Part shown: positions 34,206-41,180 of the stretch, in pieces | Layout of the letters: every line of letters begins with the position of its first letter | Numbering within the stretch: the stretch's first letter is position 1 | Assembly (NCBI GenBank): GCA_018058425.1 | Contig: JAGOZX010000017.1 | Span: forward strand, 1-43,758 | DNA length: 43,758 nt | Reading direction: 5' to 3' | From: Sebaldella sp. | GTDB taxonomy: Bacteria; Fusobacteriota; Fusobacteriia; Fusobacteriales; Leptotrichiaceae | Position numbers and translations under genes: made by a program | The notes under the pieces: model-generated | Told to the model about the DNA's origin: nothing | The model's database searches: none | What the model saw: only the letters and a program-made list of their open reading frames with translations

Positions 34206-34850
34206 TTATCTCCCCTCTCTTGCTTCTTTTACTTTCTCTACAAATGCTCTGGCATTTTCAACTATTGCTGTTACTCCATTTTCTTTATATCCTTTAGTTA
34301 AATCTGAGCCTATTCCTACTGCTACTGCTCCCATATTTATCCAATTTTTCACATTATCTAGACTAACTCCTCCTGTGGGCATTATGTTTAATTGTGGTAT
34401 AGGCCCTTTTACAGCCTTTATATACTCTGCTCCAAATGCACTTCCTGGAAATAATTTAATTATATCCACTCCTGATTCCAAAGCTCTCAACATTTCTGTA
34501 ATAGTTAAACAACCTGGCATATAAGGTATTTGATATCTATTACATAACTTTGCTGTAGCTTCATCAAAACCAGGACTTACTATATAACTTGCTCCTGACA
34601 ACAATGCTCCTCTTGCTGTCTCACTATCCAAAACTGTACCTGCCCCTATCTCTAAACTGTCACCAAACTCATTTTTTAGTGCCTCTATGACCTTACTAGT
34701 ACCCGGAACAGTATAAGTTACCTCTATAGACTTTATCCCCCCTTCTATGCAGGCTTTTGATATTTTTACTGCTTCATCTTTACTTTCGGCTCTTATTACA
34801 GCTACAACCCCTGAATCTAATATGTTTTTTAATGTAATGTATTTATTCAT
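34206..34850 (-). CDS. eda: KDPG (2-keto-3-deoxy-6-phosphogluconate) aldolase Eda
   Basis: A 214-residue class I aldolase of the KHG/KDPG family, the usual length. Conserved residues are Arg20 (VVAVIR), Glu43 (IEVTYT), GAGTVLD (69-75), VSPGFD (91-96) and the Schiff-base lysine Lys132 in DIIKLFPGS, followed by PTGGV. It splits KDPG into pyruvate and glyceraldehyde 3-phosphate, the last step for mannonate. The ATG at 34850 follows AGGAGGATT. It is first in the eda-kdgK-gntR operon. Confidence 0.95.
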   Translation of the reverse strand: MNKYITLKNILDSGVVAVIRAESKDEAVKISKACIEGGIKSIEVTYTVPGTSKVIEALKNEFGDSLEIGAGTVLDSETARGALLSGASYIVSPGFDEATAKLCNRYQIPYMPGCLTITEMLRALESGVDIIKLFPGSAFGAEYIKAVKGPIPQLNIMPTGGVSLDNVKNWINMGAVAVGIGSDLTKGYKENGVTAIVENARAFVEKVKEAREGR

Positions 34851-34870
34851 ATAATCCTCCTAAAATTATT

Positions 34871-34887
34871 TTATACTAATATACTAC
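34871..34887. promoter_or_regulatory. GntR-type operator 3, in front of eda
   Basis: TTATACTAATATACTA contains the core TATACTAATATA (34872-34883), identical to the core of operators 1 and 2, about 20 bases upstream of the eda start. On the minus strand it contains TATATT, 19 bases after a TTGATT, so it again overlaps a possible -10. This ties the eda operon to the same regulon. Confidence 0.65.
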
Positions 34888-34993
34888 CATACTATAGAAA
34901 AAAATCAAGCTTAAAATAAAACAAGTTTAAGTAAAAGAAGGTTCTCCTATACTATTTTATGAATTAATTTTCAAAATAAAAAAAGAGATAAAA

Positions 34994-35377
34994 TCAATAA
35001 AGCTCTTCTATTTCTTCATCATTATTTTTTCCTGCTACTTCTATAAAAAAATATACAATTGGAATAACAATATAAATAAAATAAATTCCTAATAAATATA
35101 AAATTTTTGCTGTCTCGTCTATTTTTTTATTCTTCACAATACATATAGTAAAGATTACTAATACCACATAACTTACCACACTTAATAAAATCCCTATAAT
35201 GAGCAACCACATCATAGAATACAAAAACTCTCCACCATTAGCATAATTTAATGAAGGATTTACAATTCCAATTAATAACTTAGAATAAATAGATATGGTA
35301 AAAATTCCAAAGATTATAGACATTAATAATGGAGTGAATGATAATACTCCTAACCATATTTTTTTAGTTTTGCTCAT
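34994..35377 (-). CDS. small integral membrane protein of unknown function
   Basis: A 127-residue protein, with ATG at 35377 after AGGAGGG. Three long hydrophobic segments (about 9-31, 52-80 and 92-113) indicate a three-helix inner-membrane protein with an acidic C-terminus (NNDEEIEELY). I recognise no family motif. It is expressed alone between eda and enolase and is not obviously linked to either. Confidence 0.7.
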   Translation of the reverse strand: MSKTKKIWLGVLSFTPLLMSIIFGIFTISIYSKLLIGIVNPSLNYANGGEFLYSMMWLLIIGILLSVVSYVVLVIFTICIVKNKKIDETAKILYLLGIYFIYIVIPIVYFFIEVAGKNNDEEIEELY

Positions 35378-35466
35378 ATAACCCTCCTAATTTTTTGACT
35401 TATTATTATAATATATCAGTATCACATAAAAATCAAATTATTTCAGTATAAAATTTAAACAGATAT

Positions 35467-35512
35467 AAAAAATCCCCTTAAAACAAACTACTAAGAGTCT
35501 ACTTTAGGGGGA
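35467..35512 (-). terminator. intrinsic terminator of enolase
   Basis: TCCCCTTAAA (35473-35482) pairs with TTTAGGGGGA (35503-35512) with one mismatch. On the minus strand TTTTTT follows (35472-35467). It lies 16 bases after the eno stop. Confidence 0.8.
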
Positions 35513-35528
35513 AATATAAAACTGAAAA

Positions 35529-36866
<1,338 letters not shown>

Positions 36867-36869
36867 TTA

Positions 36870-36898
36870 ATATTACCATATTCTACATTCTTTTTCAA
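36870..36898 (-). promoter_or_regulatory. promoter of enolase
   Basis: On the minus strand TTGAAA (36898-36893) and TAATAT (36875-36870) are separated by 17 bases. The leader before the start codon is about 30 bases. Confidence 0.65.
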
Positions 36899-36944
36899 AG
36901 AGTTTTTTATACCAAATCCTCTTTAAAAATATTACCATTATAAT

Positions 36945-36991
36945 AAAAAGAACCTATTTCAATAATTACAGCTGAAATAGGCACTCTTTTT
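36945..36991. terminator. intrinsic terminator downstream of the foldase gene
   Basis: AAAAAGAACCTATTTCA (36945-36961) pairs with TGAAATAGGCACTCTTTTT (36973-36991), leaving a small bulge. T-runs occur on both sides, so it works for the minus-strand foldase transcript and possibly for readthrough in the other direction. Confidence 0.8.
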
Positions 36992-37070
36992 ACACTTATT
37001 TATTTTACATTTGCTCAAATACAATAATTTTATATTTAAAAATACAATTACTTTATTTAACCATTTTGAA

Positions 37071-38879
37071 TTATTTTATTTTATCTAATTCTTCACTTGC
37101 ATATTTAATTGCCTCTTCATTTCTGATTCTATCTTTTACTTCTTCAAAAGAACGGCTCTTAAACTGTATTTCATTATTTTTTACCATTAAGAAATAACCA
37201 TCTTTTACTTCATACTCTAAAATTTCATTAAGTTTCGCAGCAAATAATTTTTTATTTGCGTCTTCGCTAAATCCTATTCCTGGTATTGCTGAATTTTCGT
37301 AAACCTTTTTAAATACTTCTTTTACTACAAATTTATATTTATCTTGATCAATAACATCTGTCCATTTTACTTTATTTTCTTCTAAATCTTTTTTCAAGCT
37401 TTGTAGTTTTGCTACAAGATCTGTTTTAGCTTGTGCTGAAGCTTTAGGTAATATTAAAATATGTGATACTTTTGATCTATCTGGATTTTGTGGATCTCTG
37501 TCTTCTATATAAATTATATGGAAGCCAAACTCTGACTGAATAGGTCCTACGATCTTACCTTTTTCTCCACTTTTTACAGCTTCAAGAAATTCTGGTACAA
37601 AATTTGTATTAGAATCTATCCATCCTAAGTCTCCACCATTGGCCTTACTTCCTGGATCTTCACTTAATTTTCTTGCATTTTCTGCAAAATTTTCAGGTGT
37701 AAGAGTTTTTGCTAATTCTTCTGCTTTTTTCTTAGCTGCCTCTATATCACCCTCTGTAGGATCATAGAAACCTCCAACTACATAGCCTCCAACACTGTGT
37801 TTTATGTCATATCTACCATTGCTAGCATCATATATTTTCTTTAGTTCTTGGTCTGATACTTTATATGATTCAACTAAATAGAAAAAATATTTTTTCCCTA
37901 AATCTCTTAACTCATCTATTCCTGTGAACTCTGCTGATGGTGTTAATCCTTTAGTTTTTGCTTCTTTTCCTATTGCAACTAAATTATTTAGATCATTTTG
38001 TAACCCTTGTTTTAACTGGTCTACTAATCCTTGACTATAAGGATTACCTGTTGTTAGAACCATTGTTAAAACTCTTGTATCCAGCATTCCTGCTCTAAAC
38101 TTATATCCATCTTTTTCTACTATTGCCTTATCAGATTCCGCGTATAATTTTTTCATTTCATCATCTTTAAAATCTATCTTTGTCTTAGATCTTTGTTTTT
38201 CAATAAAAGAATTTATAATAAGTTCTGAGTACTCTTTACGAATTAATTCTTCCATAGCTGGTTTAGCTTCTTCAAAAGTTTGATCTTGGAATTCTGCATA
38301 CTGATATACTGAATAATATTTTTTCAATTCTTCATCAGTTATTTTATATGATTTTTGTATTTCATTAAGAACTTTTTTTAATTCAAAGTCTTCTTTAAGT
38401 TTTTCTTTTAACTCTTTTTCATTGGCAATTCCACGAGATTGTAAGAAACTTAAAAAGCTTTCATCTTTAGGAACATTTTTCTTTATAGCATCCACTTGTT
38501 CATTAATATCTTTTTCACTAGCTTTTATTTTTAAATCCTTAGCACCACTTAATAATAATTTTCTAGATATTAGATTATCTAAAACAGCTCTCTTTATAAC
38601 TTCTTGTGGAATTTCAGTATCTGAAGCTTCTTTAATTCCTTGTTGAGCTTTCATTTCTTTCATTTGGTCAATTTGTTGGCTCATACCTTGTAACTGGCTT
38701 TCAAAATCATAATTATATATTTTATAGCCATTAACTTCTGCAATAACTTTTTTACCACCATTATTCTCTGCCTTGCCGCTAAAAAGTCCTCTACCACCTA
38801 TTAAAAGGGGTATTAACATAGCTATTATAAATAAAACAGACAGCGGAACCATCGCTTTTTTAAATTTTCTAAGTGCCAT
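37071..38879 (-). CDS. membrane-anchored peptidyl-prolyl cis-trans isomerase / foldase (SurA-PpiD type)
   Basis: A 602-residue protein. Residues 11-29 form one membrane helix with positive residues before it, so the bulk lies in the periplasm, as in PpiD. The SurA-like N-terminal chaperone region runs from about 44 to 240 (EVNGYKIYNYDFE at its start, then LDNLISRKLLL). A parvulin PPIase domain covers about 357-462, with NARKLSEDPGSKANGGDLGW and GPIQSEFGFHIIYIEDR. A second, partial parvulin-like start (KVSHILILPKA, 470-480) follows. It would help fold exported and outer-membrane proteins, which fits a bacterium with two membranes. The ATG at 38879 follows GGAGGAAAA. Monocistronic. Confidence 0.9.
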   Translation of the reverse strand: MALRKFKKAMVPLSVLFIIAMLIPLLIGGRGLFSGKAENNGGKKVIAEVNGYKIYNYDFESQLQGMSQQIDQMKEMKAQQGIKEASDTEIPQEVIKRAVLDNLISRKLLLSGAKDLKIKASEKDINEQVDAIKKNVPKDESFLSFLQSRGIANEKELKEKLKEDFELKKVLNEIQKSYKITDEELKKYYSVYQYAEFQDQTFEEAKPAMEELIRKEYSELIINSFIEKQRSKTKIDFKDDEMKKLYAESDKAIVEKDGYKFRAGMLDTRVLTMVLTTGNPYSQGLVDQLKQGLQNDLNNLVAIGKEAKTKGLTPSAEFTGIDELRDLGKKYFFYLVESYKVSDQELKKIYDASNGRYDIKHSVGGYVVGGFYDPTEGDIEAAKKKAEELAKTLTPENFAENARKLSEDPGSKANGGDLGWIDSNTNFVPEFLEAVKSGEKGKIVGPIQSEFGFHIIYIEDRDPQNPDRSKVSHILILPKASAQAKTDLVAKLQSLKKDLEENKVKWTDVIDQDKYKFVVKEVFKKVYENSAIPGIGFSEDANKKLFAAKLNEILEYEVKDGYFLMVKNNEIQFKSRSFEEVKDRIRNEEAIKYASEELDKIK

Positions 38880-38909
38880 TTTTCCTCCTATTTTTGATTA
38901 ACTAAGTAA

Positions 38910-38938
38910 ATTATACCAATTTATTCATTTTCTTTCAA
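38910..38938 (-). promoter_or_regulatory. promoter of the foldase gene
   Basis: On the minus strand TTGAAA (38938-38933) and a perfect TATAAT (38915-38910) are 17 bases apart. It starts right after the rubredoxin terminator. Confidence 0.75.
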
Positions 38939-38941
38939 GAA

Positions 38942-38967
38942 AAAAGCCACAATAATTTGTGGCTTTT
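38942..38967 (-). terminator. intrinsic terminator of the perR-ferritin-rubredoxin operon
   Basis: A perfect 11-bp stem, AAAAGCCACAA (38942-38952) with TTGTGGCTTTT (38957-38967), and a 4-base loop. It continues into further T residues on the minus strand. It starts 11 bases after the rubredoxin stop. Confidence 0.88.
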
Positions 38968-38977
38968 AATATTTTAA

Positions 38978-39139
38978 TTAATCTAATGGTTCAAATTGGT
39001 CTTTACCAACAGCACATAAAGGACATAACCAATCTTCTGGCAAGTCTTCAAATGATGTTCCTGGAGCGATTCCACTATCTGGATCTCCTATTTCTGGATC
39101 ATAAACATATCCGCATACTAAACAAACCCATTTTTTCAT
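38978..39139 (-). CDS. rubredoxin
   Basis: A small 53-residue protein. It begins [18 protein letters not shown]. The four iron ligands are Cys6, Cys9, Cys39 and Cys42 in CLVCGY and [11 protein letters not shown], and the central [12 protein letters not shown] is the standard rubredoxin signature. It carries one electron on a single Fe(Cys)4 centre, in anaerobes typically to peroxide- and superoxide-reducing proteins. The ATG at 39139 follows GGAGGATAT. It lies 63 bases after ferritin and is the last gene of the perR operon. No rubrerythrin or superoxide reductase is seen in the window, so its partner is encoded elsewhere. Confidence 0.95.
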   Translation of the reverse strand: MKKWVCLVCGYVYDPEIGDPDSGIAPGTSFEDLPEDWLCPLCAVGKDQFEPLD

Positions 39140-39202
39140 TTTCTATATCCTCCTAAATTTATATTTATTTTATAAAATTTTATAAACATTGAAAGTAAAA
39201 AA

Positions 39203-39694
39203 TTAAGCTCTTTCTCCTAATTCTTTATCTAGTAAATACATAGATGCATTATTAGTTACACCTAGTAATTTTATTTTTTCAAGTATTGATGTAGCGTTAT
39301 CTTCTTCTTCTACTTGCTCAGTTATGAACCATTGTAGGAATATCTCTGTAGCATAGTCACTTTCTTTTCTAGCTAATGAGTAGATTTTTTCAATAGACTT
39401 TGTAACTGCTTGTTCATGACCTAAAGATTCTTTAAATACTTCCTCAGCATTTTTCCAAGTTAACTTAGGAGCATCTATTCCTTCTAATGTAACTTTTCCA
39501 CCTTTAGCAAAAATGTACTCATACATTTTTCTAGCGTGTTCTTGTTCTTCTTTTGCTTGTACATCCATCCATTTTGCAAAACCCTTAAAATTATTTCCTT
39601 CGAAATAAGCAGCCATTGATTGATAAATGTACGCTGACTGTAATTCCATATTTAATTGATCATTTAAAGCTTTTTCTATCTTTTTGTTTAACAT
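39203..39694 (-). CDS. ftnA: ferritin (FtnA-type, non-haem)
   Basis: A 163-residue four-helix ferritin. The start is placed at the ATG at 39694 (AGAGGGTGAG upstream). A GTG three codons earlier is possible but has no site of its own. Ferroxidase residues are at the FtnA positions: Glu17, Glu50, His53, Glu94 and Gln127. It stores iron as a mineral inside a 24-subunit shell and limits Fenton chemistry. It lies 18 bases after perR in the same operon. Confidence 0.94.
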   Translation of the reverse strand: MLNKKIEKALNDQLNMELQSAYIYQSMAAYFEGNNFKGFAKWMDVQAKEEQEHARKMYEYIFAKGGKVTLEGIDAPKLTWKNAEEVFKESLGHEQAVTKSIEKIYSLARKESDYATEIFLQWFITEQVEEEDNATSILEKIKLLGVTNNASMYLLDKELGERA

Positions 39695-39712
39695 TCTACT
39701 CACCCTCTATAT

Positions 39713-40126
39713 TTAAATTTTTTTATTACACTTTTCACATATTCCTCTTAAATAAAAATGCGTTTCTGTTATTTCTATATTACCTAAGTTTTTCAATTCT
39801 AACTTTGATAAATCTATTTCAAAATCTTCTATTTTCCCACACACTTTACACTTAAAATGTCCATGAGGTTCCACTATGGCATCATACCTTGCTTCATGAT
39901 CTTCTATTATAATAACATTTGCTACTTCATTATCTACAAATAAATTTAGAGTGTTATATACTGTAGTTTTTGATAATGTAGGTATATCACCCATTAACTC
40001 TTTGTAAATAGTGTCTACCGTTGGATGTTCATAGTTATTTAATAAAAACTCATATATCTTTATTCTTTGCAATGATGGTTTTATTCCATGTGTTTTCAAA
40101 TGCTCTGCTATATTACCTATATGCAT
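39713..40126 (-). CDS. perR: peroxide-responsive repressor PerR (Fur family)
   Basis: A 137-residue Fur-family regulator, started at the ATG at 40126 with AGGAGG eight bases before it. A GTG three codons upstream lies inside that site. The winged helix includes LSKTTVYNTLNLF. The regulatory metal residues are His34, Asp82, His88, His90 and Asp101. With a constant offset of three they match His37, Asp85, His91, His93 and Asp104 of Bacillus PerR. Structural zinc is bound by Cys93-Cys96 and Cys130-Cys133. The Asp at 101 favours PerR over Fur. It presumably represses its own operon with ferritin and rubredoxin until peroxide oxidises the regulatory histidines. Confidence 0.88.
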   Translation of the reverse strand: MHIGNIAEHLKTHGIKPSLQRIKIYEFLLNNYEHPTVDTIYKELMGDIPTLSKTTVYNTLNLFVDNEVANVIIIEDHEARYDAIVEPHGHFKCKVCGKIEDFEIDLSKLELKNLGNIEITETHFYLRGICEKCNKKI

Positions 40127-40156
40127 TTGCCTCACCTCCTCTTATATCATCATAAA

Positions 40157-40177
40157 GTCCACATTATTATTTTGGAC
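40157..40177. promoter_or_regulatory. short inverted repeat in the perR leader
   Basis: GTCCA (40157-40161) and TGGAC (40173-40177) with 11 bases between lie just upstream of the perR ribosome binding site. This could be a leader hairpin or a protein site. The arms are short. Confidence 0.3.
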
Positions 40178-40185
40178 TCATTACA

Positions 40186-40214
40186 ATTTTATAATACTTA
40201 ACACTTTATGTCAA
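40186..40214 (-). promoter_or_regulatory. promoter of the perR operon with a Per-box-like sequence
   Basis: On the minus strand a perfect TTGACA (40214-40209) and TAAAAT (40191-40186) are 17 bases apart. TTATAATACTTAACA (40189-40203, plus strand) overlaps the -10 region and matches the Bacillus Per box TTATAATNATTATAA fully in its left half, but only in part on the right. Autoregulation by PerR is plausible. Confidence 0.55.
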
Positions 40215-40423
40215 CCAAATTTAATATTTTTACTATCAAAGTAATCTATTTCACTCTAAAATTAGCTAAATTTGATTCTTTGTTCTTACATTTTATCTTA
40301 TTTTACCTTTTTTTTCAAATTTGTTTTTATTTAGATGGATTTTCTTTCTATTTTTAACTTATTTTTTTTAATTGATAATCTCCAGATTTTCCAGTCTTTT
40401 TTCCTATTACACAAGAATTTTTA
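40215..40423. other. divergent intergenic region, no gene seen
   Basis: Very T-rich DNA between the perR promoter and the promoter of the DUF3298-like gene. I see no ORF with a ribosome binding site and no strong hairpin. Confidence 0.4.
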
Positions 40424-40452
40424 TTGCTTATTTTCTGTAAATATTGTAAAAT
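40424..40452 (+). promoter_or_regulatory. promoter of the DUF3298-like gene
   Basis: TTGCTT (40424-40429) and TAAAAT (40447-40452) are 17 bases apart. The start codon at 40496 follows a GAGGTG site at 40481-40486. Confidence 0.6.
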
Positions 40453-40495
40453 ACTAGAAATAAGTGTGCTAAAATTTTATGAGGTGATAAATATT

Positions 40496-41134
40496 ATGAA
40501 GAAACTTTTAATATTGGGTATGATGCTATCTATGTTTATGTTTACTATGGGAGCCGAGAAATTTTCTTTTAAAGATTATTCTCCTACTTCAGCAGCTGTC
40601 TTAAAAACAAAAGACTCTATTAGTAAATTAAATGGGAACAGTATTTCTTACCCTAGAATAACTGCAACAAATCCAAAAGCAACAAAGTCTATACAAAAGA
40701 CAATGAACAATTTTGTAAAAAAATTAACTGATAAAAAAAGTGAGAGATCTAATGCAACTTATGAAATTACTACTAATAATTCTAGTCTTATAAGTGTACT
40801 GTTCACTATTGAAAAGAGAGATTTAAAAAGTAATACTACTATGACTTACTATAAAGGAATTACTTTTGATGCTGTAACAGGTAAAGAATTAAAATTAGGA
40901 GACCTTTTAGCAAGTGGATATGATAAAGCTCTTGGAACTATCATGGATGATAAAATTTCTCAACTAAGTGTTCCTGTTAATGCTGCTTACAAAGGTGTTG
41001 AAAAAAATCAAGAATTCTATATCCAAAAATCTGGAATTGTGTTTTTCTTTACACCAAATAAATATACTACATTTGGAGACGGACAGCTTTTCTTACCTTT
41101 TGAACTTACTGATTTAAGAGGATTATTAAAATAA
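40496..41134 (+). CDS. secreted DUF3298-like (RsiV/PdaC-type domain) protein
   Basis: A 212-residue protein with a signal peptide (MKKLLILGMMLSMFMFTMGA), probably cleaved after about residue 20 and exported. The ATG at 40496 is preferred over a frame that begins at 40424 inside the promoter. The domain pattern, with a central strand region (TYYKGITFDAVTGKELKLGDLLASG) and an ending FYIQKSGIVFFFTPNKYTTFGDGQLFLPFELTDL, matches the DUF3298/DUF4163 extracellular domain found in RsiV anti-sigma factors and PdaC deacetylases. No catalytic deacetylase domain and no transmembrane anchor is present, so it is the sensor-like domain alone. Its function is unknown. It has its own promoter and terminator. 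Confidence 0.78.
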   Translation: MKKLLILGMMLSMFMFTMGAEKFSFKDYSPTSAAVLKTKDSISKLNGNSISYPRITATNPKATKSIQKTMNNFVKKLTDKKSERSNATYEITTNNSSLISVLFTIEKRDLKSNTTMTYYKGITFDAVTGKELKLGDLLASGYDKALGTIMDDKISQLSVPVNAAYKGVEKNQEFYIQKSGIVFFFTPNKYTTFGDGQLFLPFELTDLRGLLK

Positions 41135-41144
41135 TTTATACATA

Positions 41145-41167
41145 AGGGAGCTCTTAGCTCCTTTTTT
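41145..41167 (+). terminator. intrinsic terminator between the DUF3298-like gene and recJ
   Basis: AAGGGAGCT pairs with AGCTCCTT around CTT (stem 41147-41161 at minimum) and is followed by TTTTTT (41162-41167). It lies only 14 bases before the recJ start, so recJ must be read from another promoter or by readthrough. Confidence 0.8.
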
Positions 41168-41180
41168 AATAGGGGGAATA

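Noticed and set aside
38959..39156. Plus-strand frame of 65 residues at the rubredoxin locus
   Set aside because: The opposite strand encodes an unmistakable rubredoxin with all four cysteines and a GGAGG site, so the plus frame is its shadow.
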